DNA from: Dirofilaria immitis
Taxonomy: Eukaryota > Nematoda > Chromadorea > Rhabditida > Onchocercidae
Assembly (NCBI GenBank): GCA_024305405.1
Contig: JAKNDB010000087.1
Coordinates: 5,086,501 to 5,150,500, forward strand
Length of the DNA stretch: 64,000 nucleotides
Reading direction: 5' to 3'
In this document: positions 12,953-25,806 of the stretch, in pieces
How the letters are laid out: each line of letters opens with the position of its first letter
How positions within the stretch are numbered: the first letter of the stretch is position 1
Program-made: the position numbers and the translations under genes
The notes under the pieces: model-generated
Databases searched by the model: none
Told to the model about the DNA's origin: nothing
The model's input: only the letters and a program-made list of their open reading frames with translations

Positions 12953-13160
12953 AGTCTAAAAACCGAAAAAATGAATATAATCGAACAAAATCACTACATA
13001 GTTTAATGCCTCAAGAAGTTCTCCTTCTGGAAGATATTTAAGATGTCGACAGTCAGACTGCTGCACATATCTATTCATCAGTGAATTACTGAAGCGCCTA
13101 ATAACTTGATCATTTTTAATCAAAGTGTAGCTATGTTTACTTGCTTAATTCCTTCATTAT
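12953..13160 (-). CDS. Possible terminal exon, partner of the 11.2-11.7 kb duplicate
   Basis: The minus strand is open from about 13160 to a stop at 12953, with good protein character: SYTLIKNDQVIRRFSNSL, then RYVQQSDCRHLKYLPEGELL. An AG acceptor-like site lies just upstream. The sequence after the stop (12870-12945) matches the 3' flank of the 11.2-11.7 kb exons, including TTTTAATGAATATG. I infer two copies of a duplicated, diverging gene, but I did not find the 5' exons. Confidence 0.3.
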
Positions 13161-13705
13161 TTCATGTTACAAAAGCATTACTTACAAACACAGGTTCCCA
13201 AATCGACTTATTCTTAAAATGACACCCGTTTGATATTTAATATACATGGAAATTAGCTATACAATTTCAAATGTTATCAATGCTTATCAATATATGTGGA
13301 AATTGTTTAAAACTTTTATAAAATGTCTCAAGCTGGATAAACAATTAGTGCGAATCATCAATCACTCGATGATTATCAGAAAGCCATTTCATTAGCAAGA
13401 AACATGAGTGGATGAGCAATGTACTCTAACAAAAGAACATAATATATAAAACCATGTATTCGGTCAGCAAATTCATTTATCAAAACAATTGATGAACATA
13501 GCAGCAAAAGTAGCGTACCAACAAAGCGTATAAAAGCTGCCTGAAAATTATCACTATCATAAATTCATTATTTCAGCTAATTAATTAATTTATCTTCATA
13601 GCTTTATATGTCAAAATATTTTTATTTTGTAATGGTAATGTTGTACTCTTTTGATCTATGATTATGAAGTTGTGCATTCTGAGTTTTCCGATACTATAAC
13701 ATTTG

Positions 13706-14591
13706 TTATTTCAAAATGCACTTTTTCAGCAAGCGAAAACTTGCCTGATTTGAATACGTCCTGTTTTTAGATCCAAATTTGTAAACAGCGCTCGCTGCTC
13801 CAACTGTAACGCAATCTAAAGCCAAATACAATGACGTGAGAGTGACGTATGCAGGAAGCGAATAGTAAAGGTCGGCGAAACAGTAGTAAATAAGAAATGC
13901 GTAATAAACGAATAATAAAATGGCGAATTCGTTCCATATTTGTTTTACGCAGTCTACGAATGTCAGTAAATATGCAGTTTTCCCAAATGACATGATAAGT
14001 GACGTCCACTGAGGGATACTTCGTTTTGTGGACACAAAATAAAACGATATTGCTAGAAAATTCAATTTTATAGTATGAAGCGTAAAGTTATGATAATTCT
14101 TAGGCAAAAAATCATAGGTTCAAGTAAATTAGAGATGAATCATGAAAAATTTTTTCATAACTAACCGGAATTTGTTTCTTTAATTTATTCAAATTTAGTT
14201 TATTTAAGTCAGTTTCTTTGAAAGAATTTCGTTATTCAAGTTCGATATTATGATGTTTATACTTCAATAAGCTTTTTGTTTTGTTGCTTTGACGTCATTC
14301 TGCATTTTTCAATCGATATTTTGCGTTTTTTCTATTTAACCGTGAAGAGTTTAAAACAAAAAAAAAAAATACTAAAAATGTACCAGTTAACAAGAGCCAA
14401 ATTGCAGTAAGATAACGTTTCTTTTCGGGCATTGTGAGATTCATTGTGCAAAAGCCAAGAGTTAAATATGGCAATGAAACTAAAAGCGGTGCTTGTTGCC
14501 GAAAACTATCACTTTCTATGTATACCAGTGCTACCAGTACAAAATATAAGGCTAATATTCGCGCTGGTTTCGAGAATAGACCAACCGCCAT
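13706..14591 (-). CDS. Multi-pass membrane protein, possibly YhhN/TMEM86-like
   Basis: Two exons, 14591-14384 and 14052-13706, with donor CTG|GTACAT and acceptor TTTTCTAG; phases match and give 184 residues. Hydrophobic segments lie around residues 11-25, 36-50, 61-76, 88-103, 111-128 and 136-160, so it is an integral membrane protein. The order FSKPARILALYFVL, then a loop NLTMPEKKRYLTAIW, then a last helix ending VGAASAVYKFG recalls YhhN/TMEM86 proteins (lysoplasmalogenase family: KP in the first helix, VGA...KF near the end). It is shorter than that family (about 210-230) and the similarity is weak, so the family call is tentative while the gene model is reasonable. The ATG follows TTTAAG, a plausible SL trans-splice site. 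Confidence 0.6.
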
Positions 14592-16344
14592 CGCTTAAAG
14601 TATAATCAAATAAAATATACATGGAATATCAAATACTCAAAGTTTTGCTCTGAAATTCAATACTATCCGATTTGAAATGGGTATTTGATTCTCAAATCTC
14701 ATTTTCACTTTCCAAAATCAAACTCTATTTAAGGATTGTAATAACTACAAAAGGATAAAAATACAGATGACATTACATTAGTTAACGTATTTCCTAGTGA
14801 TTTTTTTAATGACTCTGTAGTCTTCATCAGAATTCGCTTTTTACTCTCTGAATTAAAGAATGATTAGAATCAAAGTTCTGTAGATTAATTTTTTGAAGAA
14901 TTGAAAGTAAATAATTTATCACTATTACAAAAATATTTTTGAAATTCGAAATCTATTTTCATTCGACAAATCATTTTTGATCATTCCGAAGTAATAGAAA
15001 ATAGAATGCTAGAGTTTATATAAATGCAATTAGATATTTACCAAATGATGTATACTATAGAGCTTCTATCTTAAGCTTTTGAAGTTTTCCATCCATTATC
15101 TATAGTAAAAAAATATATCGAAGGACATATTTTTTTGCATAAAATTAATCCTTACGAAACAGTTTGAAATCTAAAGGAGTATGAATAAATTTGATTTATG
15201 ATAGAATGTTTTTAATTAAAATACTGTTTTCAAAGAGGAGCTCGAAAATTTTTTAACGTTATATATAATGTGACATTATCGACATTTAAGCTCGCTGAAT
15301 GACCGATTAGTATAAAACAAATAGTTCATGTCCTTCTCAAGTTGAATGAAGTAGTAAAACTGAAATCGGGAAAGTGAAACTTATAGGGATATTCTCTATT
15401 GAAAGCCTTTTCACTCTTCATTGCTGCATTATATCGTTCAATAACAACAGCGGTCAATCTGAACAAATAGTTAATTTTTTTCATACGAAATGTATCATGG
15501 TGCAAATTTTGCATCAATGATATTTAGCGGCGATATGCTACGATTATTTCCTTGCAGAACATCATTGTAATTTTATCATTAAAAATTAATCAGATTGGAA
15601 ATGGCACTAGCAACTGGTATCTATTTCTTGGTTACATTTAGTAGTTTAGTCACATATTTCTGATAATTTTTACAACTAAGAGCTTTTTCTAAATATCTTG
15701 TCATAGGAATATTTGACAATAACTTGAGTACCACAACAATATTGCGATGCTAAACAAAATATTTTCTTTACTGATAATTCCAAAAGTCTGTTATAGAAAC
15801 TTAACATTGAGTCAGATTCATCCGAACTCTTTTAAATCGGATGAATCCTAAAGCTAATTAACAGAAATTTACTTTATTGCACATAAATTCAGTGCAGTGT
15901 TTGATTTAAAAGACAATAAGATATCATCCAAACTAGAATAGTAAATAATTAAATTATAAACTCTTAAAATAAAATGAATGATGTCGTGAGAATGGTTTGT
16001 ATGCAGGCTGACGTCAGTGTTGAGTTTTCATAATAGGCTTTTGGAATGATCAACTGTTTTCAGTGTTGAACTGTTTTCAAGATTTGCGTTTAAGAATGAA
16101 AGCACTTAGTTTGATTTCAACATTGGATAACATTATATATATATACATCCTAATGCACGGGCAAATGAAGGAAAGAAATAAGAAATGATTAAGAAGAACG
16201 GGCAGTTAAGGGATAAATACGAGGAGATAAAACAAGAAAACAGGCTTCAACAACGAGCATTGCGCAAAGAACTAGATATCTAGCTATTTGAATTGTTCTG
16301 AACAAAAACAACAAGCACTTTCTATTTTCATTTCTCAGTGATGC

Positions 16345-16437
16345 AAGAATGCTCACTCAGAGATTGTGATGTGTTCAGAAATCTTCACTTTTGTTTTCCC
16401 AATGCTTCATGACATCAATTCCTGAGTGAGCATTTTT
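16345..16437. ncRNA. Imperfect hairpin resembling a pre-miRNA
   Basis: AATGCTCACTCAG (16348-16360) pairs perfectly with CTGAGTGAGCATT (16422-16434). After a 2x2 mismatch the stem continues with ATTG/CAAT, a two-base bulge and ATGT/ACAT, about 21 paired bases in all, with a terminal loop of about 39 nt. Size and bulge pattern suit an animal pre-miRNA. I do not recognise the arm sequences as a known family, and expression is unknown. Confidence 0.35.
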
Positions 16438-18751
16438 ATCCCAGCAAGACAATTGAAAGTGTAACTTTCGATGAATGATGCAAATATTTTTCCTTAAATT
16501 GCAGTGCCAGTGTTATAAAACGCAAAAAGTTCCATTTTATCAATATGTCGTCATGTGATACGTGAAGTTCAGATACCGAACAAATCATACAACATTAATT
16601 GACTACTTTGAAATTGAAGAACTTTTTGAGACCAATATACAGGTAAATGTAGGTGCGTATATTTTCAGCAATATATTGATTGATTTAATAATTAAATTAA
16701 CTTCAAAAATATTGTAGTGATTGAAATGATGTAGAGATTGTTGCAACAATAAAAGACAATTAGAAAATGAAAGAAATGATTTGACCAGTGGTGTGCTTAA
16801 CTATTATTTAAATGAAAAAATTCAAAAACGGTAAAATGGTCCATAGCTTATTTCCCTGCATCTACTCAAAGTAAAAATATATCGAAAGTTCACCTCGAAG
16901 TGTTATAAAATCTAAATTTTTTTGCAAGTCTTACAAGCAAATCTTAAATTTTAGAATTTCATTGAAGCTATACAATACACGAGCCAGAACCTATCTAGAA
17001 AGAAAATAAGGAATCACCAACAATGAGAAATATGGCCGATCAAAATTTCACGGGATGTGGAAAAAAATGAGCTTTCTGGCAATCAAGTTGCTGAAACAAT
17101 TAAATCCTCCATAAAAAACGAAGTTCTTCAAAGTCTTCCGATAATTTTTCAATGAATTTGTAAATTAATGATATTCATCAGTAAATCTGCCAGAAATATA
17201 CTTCATTTCCGCAAAAAATATATATGATTTGGCGTAGATCGAGAGACTTTAAAATTTTAAAAAGAATAAAAAGAAGATTCAAAAACTTTAAAAACAAATC
17301 TTCTAAACTGTACATAAGAGCATAATATTTGAAATTGAAAATCTCAGAATTGAAAACCAAATTGAAAATTGGATTTAAAAACAAAATTTCTGATTATTCA
17401 CTGAAATAGTAATGCCCTATCATGCTCAGGCTTGTAATTAGAGATGAATAAGAAACATACTTACCTGTGTGATGCTATCGTTCAAATATTTAAGAAAAAC
17501 GTTATCTTGATATGATGTCGAAAAGCATTATCCATTAGTACTGCTGCAGTAACCTACAAATGTATTTTTCACATATAAGCTATTAAAAAGATAGTTGTAT
17601 AATCACAATGAATTTTTTAACCTGTAAGAAGAGTATTTATTAAGGGGAGTAATTAGTATTTCTTGCTTCATCTGTTAGCTTTTCTATTCACTTTTCTGTT
17701 CATACTAAAAAATTCTCGTGAAAAGCCAACTTTCAGTTATCAAAACCTGATATTTTCTGGATTTCTTCTAAAATTAGATATATACAAGAACTATGCATAA
17801 AATGGGTAAAAGTAAATCTAATCAAGAAGAAACGTTATCATTGGAAATTAGAAATCCATAAAAAGATTAAATACAAGAATTTCATCATACGAAAGGAAAG
17901 TCATATGCTTTAGGAAAAATTTTCCATCGTAATAATTAACTCACCTGAGTATTTATTATTAATAACGGAATTAAAAATTTGAAACATTTTCTTATTTTTA
18001 ATCGATGCGTTGCTAGATCATAATTCAAGTCAAAAACTGTTGAGCTTGAAATAATTGTTAAAAATGATTTTTACGATCTTGACATGTATCAAAACTTTGA
18101 AGCTTCAGGTTAATATTTTAAAAGTTATATAATATGTGCGAAAATTCTCTTAAATTTATTATGGTCTTATATCAGATATTTCAGTTTTATGTAATTTGAA
18201 CTTTCCAAGAATTTATCAAATTGTATTCTCAGAAGAATTCAAATAGCATTTCGCTCGACAAAAAACTCAGAGTCCATGTTATAAAAAGTAAAATAACAGT
18301 AACAACTGATTGATTCAGGGTACTTACGCCATAAATGCGAAAATGATTTAGTAGAATAAGTTCAGATTTACAGAAGGTTTCTATGATAAATAATACTGAT
18401 AGGATGGAATGTGATTAACTGAGAATTAAAAAATAATCCCCAGATAAAACTTATTAAATCGTGATAATAAGGGTACTCTTCCAATATAATAAGTGGCTTG
18501 TGCAACTTGTACAACCCCAACAAGTTACTCAATGAAAAGTCAAAAATGGCTAACTTTCAAAACGTATATTCTGCAATACTTTGGAAGTCTTTCCAAGTCG
18601 ACTATAAAATTACTGGCGTATTAGTTATATCAATCAAGTGTGATAACCTATATATAAGAGGGATTTAATAAAGAAAAATCTAATTGTTATTTCAAGGACA
18701 AACTATAAAAAATATTGTGAATAAAGTGTATGAAAAAGTGTTGGGCAATAA

Positions 18752-18787
18752 AATGACATATTTCCAGTTACTTAGAAATATGTCATT
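18752..18787. repeat. Perfect 13-bp inverted repeat, 10-nt loop
   Basis: AATGACATATTTC at 18752-18764 is the reverse complement of 18775-18787. It could be a hairpin or the remnant of a palindromic element. Confidence 0.7.
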
Positions 18788-21700
18788 CTTTTTCTCATTC
18801 TTTTGAAATAATGTATATTTATTAGAAACATAATATAGTATTTTAATGATCTTTGATACCTGTAATCATATTTGATAATAAATGAAAAGAGAAACACTTC
18901 CCTATATTACTGATGCAGATAACCAACTTTTTATTTCATTCAGCATCATATTCGCATGATGTTTCCTAAAATTTCATTCACTCGGCTATCATATGGACTG
19001 AAATCAAAATAAGCAAATTCTAGATGAACCATTTAGGAATATTATCATCTTATCTATGACTCATAAAGTTGAAACAAAATGAATTAGTTTCTATAATAAA
19101 CAAGGAACAAGAAATAGCTGAGAATGTATGAGATGTAGTTGCATGTTAATAATATTGAGACTGCCAATACTCGGAATCCTGGTAATCAAAATTCTGCCAA
19201 AATGAAATTTCTCCAATATTTCATGGCCTTTTTCAAGACTGTATTCGAACCGTTATTGAATTCCTCAATCATTTCTCACCACAGATAACTCTTCAAATAA
19301 TGGACATTATGTTTATAATGGTAACACGCTACTGCTATAACATTAAAAATTATGATTTTTATGATAATAGTGTTATCTGATTATTTTTATAATACAATAC
19401 GTAGATTATTCAAGATTTTTATCGTTAGATAAATTAAATTTAGATGATTTACTAATTCGATTTGCAAAAATTTTAGACTGCTGCTGCCTATAAAATATAA
19501 TTTCTGAGATAAATAAATCGAGTAGCAACTATCATAGATTAGATTTGACTAATGAAATAATTCAATATAAATTACATTAGCCAACTCTGGTCTCTAAAGA
19601 AGATTCAAGACTGAGTTATTTTAATTGGAATATCTAGTGTTTTCATTTTTCCACAGGTCTAAAATTTGTATCAATGATATGCGACAGGAAAAAATATATT
19701 CGTAGCGTTGATAGCATGTCGATTTTAAAATGGGTTTAATCACTTTATTTACTGAATTTGAAATTAAATTTTGAAAGAAACGAGTAATATTCCATGAATT
19801 ATATATTAATTTTGTATTATGATGAAGCAGTTGAATAAAAATTTCTATCTTATTAATTAATGTATCACTAATGATTTTCTCTATGTTGAGTATTCATGTT
19901 TCGTATTCATGTTTTTTTTAAGTATTCATGTTTCGCTCAAAATTCAACATTTAAAAAACACTCGAAATATACCTGATTGCTCATTGCATAAAACTTGTCA
20001 TGCTTGCGTTTATTTATACACTAATTATTATAATTTGAATGAGTGATTAATATTTGATATAAATGTTAGAAAAGATAGTAATATCATCAAGCTGATGAGG
20101 ACTTGTTCTGTTCTCAATTTCAGCTCGTAAAAATTATTATGGATAAATTAAACATCGTCAGGCTGTAAGCATTATTAGGAAATGCAAACGTATTATGCGA
20201 ATAGGTTTTGAATTATCTCCTTGTTATTTACATTGAAAATTATGAAGCAAAGCATATAAGCTAAGCGAAAGGATACTATCAGTTATCTCAAATCATTCAC
20301 TCAGCTGTAATTTTTGCTTATTTGAAGATTTTTCTGAGCATAAAGGAAACATGAGGAAATCTTCGTGATTATCGACAATTGGGACGAATAATTGGGATTA
20401 TGAAATTCGATTTACCAAGGTGTAAATTTTTATAACTAATATTATGCCATTAATATTCATATATATTCACAGATCGCTCAAAATTTCCGGCGTACATCCA
20501 CATCTCTCACAAAAGATGACAAGACTTTTTCATTTCATTATTTTTAATCCTTTGAATTATGTACATCTAATTAAATTGAGAACTAAATCTCACTGTCTTG
20601 AAAAAAATAAAGCATCAAAAGTTATTAATTAACTAAATAGCCTTCGATACTTTGAATGACGCTTCGCTCTTTATAATCCATCGAAATAAATATAGGAAAC
20701 ACAGATTAAAGATGGGATAACTTTCATAATTTAATTTTTCGAGGATTGAAATTTGTTGTAGTAGTCATATATACATAAATATAAATTATCATATTATTCC
20801 TTTACTGATATTTTCTTGTGCGACGCTTTAGCAAGTTGCATTTACGAAATCCCATTAAGCATATGAATAATTAATGAAATATAGTTTTCATTAGAAAATC
20901 ACAAAAAATTTCAAATATTTCGCACGCATAACTGAGCTATTAAATAATGAGTTAACAAAATAAGTTAAATATTCAAATTTTTTCTTTATTTATCATTTAA
21001 ACTGTCAAATGCAATCAGTATGGTTGTTATTTAAACGCTTTCTCTTTTTCATTGCTGTAATATGTCATAATTCGAAATTTGAAAAAAATGTAAAAGAAGT
21101 GACAAGTCTTGATATCGAATTTAATTCATCATGTTATTCGTAGGTTTTCTTGTTCTAACTGAATAGCTATGATGCATTATAGAATGCTATAAGTACAGTA
21201 TTGTGATATGGAATTGTCTCATCACAAATTTTACATTCTAACACTTAATTTTTAAGAAAAAAATGTTGGTATTTTTGTCAAATATCTTTTCTCATCAAGT
21301 AGTGCAAGTTAAATCTATAAGTTGCAAGTAGTCGTATTTACTTTCCACTTCCTTTTCTTAGTTCATATAACTTTCATCTTGAAAAAATATTCTTTTTTTT
21401 TATTCTAAGCAATGTCTGTAAATAAAGGTTTTGTAGATTTTTGGAGAATTCAGAGAAAATGGGTCATTCGAATTCATAGAGCTCCCCAGCAAAGTTGCAT
21501 GCAATAACAGAGTACACCATTGTTTTGTGGAAGTTAGTAAAGAAATAATTATTCACGTATTTGATGAAATTCATTTGCTGAGAAAAATGTTAAGCAGTTG
21601 AAGAAACTGAAACTAGAAAATTGAAAGAATCAGATGTTAGAAGAATAAATCATCTTCTTTTTTATCATTCCAAGTTTGAATATGAATAGATACGAGTCTG

Positions 21701-21920
21701 GAAAATCTAATCCGAAATAGATTTTTGATCCAAGATCGATATCGAGTTCGATTATTTGCTTTCTCGTAGAGTCTTACAACTCTTTGAATTTTTAAGTAGC
21801 TCTTATAATTTCCAAAATATAATAATTATTAACTCTGGTTAAAACAGTCATTGAACTTATCACTATGAGAAAATCATGTAACCTGAATATAGAGTTATAA
21901 GAAATATATTAAATTTGCAG

Positions 21921-22614
21921 TTTTATCGACTTGCTTATTCTAACTGGTTCAATGGACAATGTGATGATTCGTTCATTTGCATCCATGAATCCAGTTACTC
22001 CTTCAGCAATGGATGTCAAGCGTTAGCATATATACACTATCTCTATCATTTTAACATGTTTATTAACCATTACTGACGTCTAATATTTTAGAAAATTGAC
22101 AACTGATTTTTAGAGTAATTTAGAAAACTGCAGTTAGTTAGTGGATGTAATAGATGATGCATATAAGAATTAAGTACTACGAGTCATACCTTTTACTGAC
22201 TTTGAATTTAATATATATGCTTCCATGATCATGCTTATTAATTAATGAATCAACAAATATGACACAAGCGAATTAATGTATAATTTTGTTCAATTGCAAA
22301 TGTATCGCATTAAATGTTAATCATTATAAGTCGTAATAAATAATAAAAGAAATAAATGTTATAAATATATACTTTGACAATAATTTACAATCTTCAAATA
22401 ATCAGGATTAATACACACGGAGTATTTCTTTTTCAGGACATTGCATGGTGGCGATCGCTGTTGCTGTAGTAATGAACTTTGCAATTTTGATATAATTTTG
22501 AAAGAACGTCTCTATTTTGCTAAATATCTACCACAGCAACAAATTTTAGAAAGTGAAAATGTCTTACTGGAGTCACATTGTGGGAAAGTTAAGTCAAAAT
22601 CAAATTCAAATTGA
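21921..22614 (+). CDS. Ly6/ET-module-like cysteine-rich protein, last two exons
   Basis: Exon A (21921-22021) follows TTTGCAG and exon B (22437-22614) follows TTTTTCAG; they join in phase 2. Together they read FNGQCDDSFICIHESS, then NGCQATLHGGDRCCCSNELC followed by N, then a tail of about 45 residues and a stop. The CCCS..LCN signature closing a run of spaced cysteines is typical of three-finger (Ly6/activin-receptor ectodomain-like) modules and the nematode ET module, which are secreted or cell-surface domains. The signal peptide and the first cysteines must lie in upstream exons that I could not place, so the gene is partial here. The C-terminal tail is not clearly hydrophobic, so a GPI anchor is not evident. 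Confidence 0.55.
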
Positions 22615-23232
22615 AATCGATGATAAAAGATGATATTGTTTTCAAATTGTTTTTATTATCATAAATAAAAGAATTATAATTTTGTATTCACTGCCAATTC
22701 TACCAATTACTAAAATTTTAGAGAAAACGCTGACTTTAAATTTCTGACTCGAACTTTGTAAATTTTTGAAAATATGTTGAGGGAATAATATCACCTCGCG
22801 ATTTTTTATTTAGCCTCCTTGTTTTCCTATTAGCCTAAAAATTATGATCATCTTACACGTTTTAATTTTCCATTAATTTGTCTCGAGATAGATGAATTTG
22901 CATACATTTATTTTCTCAAAAAACTATATAAATAAGAGAAGAAATGATAGTAGGCGTTGCTACAATGATAATGTACTGGCAAATGGTAATAGAACTATTT
23001 TTTTTTTGATCGGGGATCAACTACTACTTCAAGATTTTTCACAAAGAATATCGATTTATGGCCTCATTCAAAATATATCACTGGGTAGAATTACTAACAA
23101 TAATAATTCAAGGATAATATCGAGATTCAAGAAAAGATTACCGTTAACAAAGAATATCGTTTCTGTATCAAATACATATATGATTAATAAAAAATCGTTG
23201 CAGAACAACAAACAAAAAAAACCTCAAAAGGA

Positions 23233-23838
23233 ATGCAATTTTCGAAAAAGTTCTATTACCAGAAACTTATCAATAAACGAGAAGTTATGTTTTCAATTGA
23301 TGCTAAATATCAAAATCAAATCATTGTGCATTGCAATGATGTGGATTCATATTATTTGCCAGCTTTAAATGAGTGCTATCGTATTTACCAAACACCTCAC
23401 AATAATTTGGATCCCAGTTATACTGGTAATAGAAATAAGTTGGCTTACGGTACGAGCCAATTTGATTATATGTATAATTGCTGGGAGCTCTATCATGGGA
23501 AGTTGCTTGATATCGGAGAAGTGGCTATAAAGGAAAAAATGCAATTAGTGAAAAAGATAGCATTGCAATTTTATCACACAACTGGGCAGCAAGATGCTAT
23601 TAGGGTAGGCTTCATGATCAGTAGAAATTATGAAATGATGTCTCAAAATGGCACTTTTTATGATATACTGGATGGAGTCTACGTGCGGATGCATCCCAGT
23701 GAACCGTGCGATAATGTTTGCTGTGTTGTCATAAAATTGGTTGGGACTGATGAAGTGGAAATGGAGCAGGCAAGTTGTGATCACATATTTATACCGAACT
23801 TTTTTGCCAAAAAGAGGAAATGTTCCAGAACATTCTAA
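23233..23838 (+). pseudogene. Divergent C-type lectin-like gene, intron-less copy with a C-terminal frameshift
   Basis: Encodes one C-type lectin-like fold: SYYLPALNECYRIY (first strand), MYNCWELYHGKLLDIGE (helix 1 with its Cys), KMQLVKKIALQF (helix 2), RVGFMISRNYEMM in the WIGL position, then CDNVCCVVIKL and SCDHIFIPNF. It has no EPN/QPD or WND calcium motif, so sugar binding is doubtful. It is a paralogue of the gene at 24679-25804 in opposite orientation but lacks that gene's intron at LLDIG. The last Cys of the fold is lost: one extra T in the T6 run at 23800-23805 would give FFC where the paralogue has YIC. The 5' part is unclear; a second open frame (from 22892) overlaps its start. Either a decaying or intron-lost copy, or an indel error. 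Confidence 0.6.
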
Positions 23839-24678
23839 ATCATCATTCGTCATTCAATCTGCTTCTTCTCTCAGCGTCCATCTATTTCTTCTCTCAACAT
23901 CCATCTATTTTAGCGAATTGCTTCATTGCAATCTGCGACTGATATAATATCATGAATTCCCAATATCTACGAATTTCGTATTCTATATCAATAAATATGC
24001 ACATGCTTTGTGATAGATATCTTCGTAAAAGTGCTACTTTCGAGTTTTCACTATTTTTCAATTCGATATTAACGAATCCAATTTTTAAAGACTGGAGATG
24101 TTAAATAGAAGGGACGTTAGTCCCAATAATATTGTTAACTAGTTGGCACTTGATTTTAAATAATAGAAACATAGATACTGAATGAGTAGCTGAAATTTGG
24201 TATGGAGATAGTGAAACATGCGTGAGAGATGTAAGTGTATAATGTACAAAAATATAAAAATTAGAATGGAAACAAAAATATGTGAATCTCTGTAAACACC
24301 TAAAAAAATGTGGAAATGTTTTCTAAACAGAATGGAACAAAATATTTCTGAAAAAAAAATAATATATAGCGAATTTTCAATTTCTCTTCCATTAATGTTG
24401 TGGAATTTTAATGACAATAAATGATATCCTATATTGATAATAAAAATTTTATGCTATCATTGCTTTTAGATTTAAATTTAATTATAAATTTCCTTTGCAT
24501 TTTAAGTTAGGTGGAAGAGTAATTTTATTGATAAGCTTTGAAATCATTTATTCAATTACCACTAGGAAATAAGAAATTTGATTAGAAAGCAATATAAATA
24601 AATATGTAAATAAGAAAACAGTTAATTAAATTGCAGTTTCATGCTATAAATGTACATTCAGTAATATTTTAACACTAA

Positions 24679-25804
24679 TCACTTGAAATAATTATGTAAG
24701 GCAGGTGTTTCACAAATATAGCTCAGTGCTCGTGTACGATTATCACAACTCGTATACAGCATTTTCACATCGTTTGTTCGTGTATCGGCCAAAAACACAA
24801 TACAGCAAACACTGAGACAGAAAGTACCCTTATTTGCATTTAAATATTTCATATGCACTTTGTCTAGCACGTCATAATGCTCACCATTCTGCGAGATCAG
24901 TTCATGTTTTCGATTTATCATGAAACCAACTTGAATTGCTTGTCGATTAAATGATCGATGGTTAAAGTTTATTATCATATCTTTCACGAAGCTTATTTTC
25001 TCGCCGATATGATTTAATCCTGTTTTCAATAATCGATTTTAATTGTTTGTCTAATAATTTATACAAAAATGGTTTTTAGAATGCGGAAAAAAAGTAATGA
25101 TTTCAAACTAAGAAATCGTAGAATAAAACTATTCATGACAAATATAAATTCATTTGTCGCTAATTTTTAAAAATTTGTTTTTCCTTCAATTTAATAAGAA
25201 CTGTTTTAAAATTAATTGGTGCAAATCTAAATATAGCTGATAATATAAAATCAGGCAAAAAAATTTCAGTAATGTAACAGCTTATGGATGCTATTTCATA
25301 ATTTTCTATTTAAAATGCAATTTGTTTCAATTAGAATCTCAAATATTAATTTTTTTGAAATAAATATTAGGTTTTCAAAATTTCAAAATTTACGAGACAT
25401 AACGAACCAATATCAAGCAATTTGCCTCGATATTGTTGCCAACATCTAAACATATATTCGTTACGAGTACTGCCGTATGCAATCTTACGATCTGAATCAA
25501 CGCTCAGAAATTGAGCAACATTAATGAAGTAACATTCGTTAAGTGGCATGAAATAATATGACTGATCATCATCACATCGCCATGCGGAATCCTCCGGTTT
25601 TTTCTCTTCTTTTTCAGATTCTGTCAGAGACATGAAACCGATATTTTCCTTTGAAACAGGATATTTTGATCCATGCAATTCAATATCATTTTTACTACTT
25701 CTATTCCATGTACAATACCAATTTTCATATCTTTCGCATCCAGTTCCATAATTTGCCCTGTGATTGTCCCAAACAAAAAAATCACATTGTAAAAGCAATT
25801 CATT
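24679..25804 (-). CDS. Divergent C-type lectin-like secreted protein
   Basis: Two visible exons, 25804-25408 and 25019-24679, joined in phase 1 across a 388-nt intron. The N-terminal part is Cys/Trp/Tyr-rich (GCERYENWYCTWN), then an acidic linker (EKEEKKPED). The C-type lectin-like fold follows: SYYFMPLNECYFIN, YMFRCWQQYRGKLLDI, a helix GEKISFVKDMI, IQVGFMINRKHEL in the WIGL position, CCIVFLA, and the closing SCDNRTRALSYICE. Calcium/sugar motifs (EPN, WND) are absent. Nematode C-type lectin-like genes are often secreted and expanded; an immune or host-interface role is only inference. The first exon is open in phase 0 from TTTTTAG|AAT without an in-frame ATG. An ATG at 25803 would enter frame only if the run at 25775-25781 had one more base; otherwise a signal-peptide exon lies upstream. 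Confidence 0.68.
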
Positions 25805-25806
25805 CT

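Larger units (their letters stand above)
14900..21910. other. Gene desert
   Basis: Seven kilobases of AT-rich DNA without an exon I can defend. It holds short perfect inverted repeats (see separate entries), a TA dinucleotide run at 16137-16146, and three short repeats of GTATTCATGTTT near 19888-19930. The missing 5' exons of the gene at 21.9 kb may lie in its right-hand part. Confidence 0.5.

Noticed and set aside
22892..23368. 158-codon open frame on + overlapping the lectin-like copy
   Set aside because: Rich in N/K/I with no motif; its last 45 codons overlap, in another frame, the segment with clear paralogy. It may hold part of the true 5' end, but I cannot show it.
24139..24417. 92-codon hydrophobic minus-strand frame between the lectin-like genes
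   Set aside because: F/I/L-rich frames arise easily from AT-rich DNA. There are no splice sites and no similarity to its neighbours.
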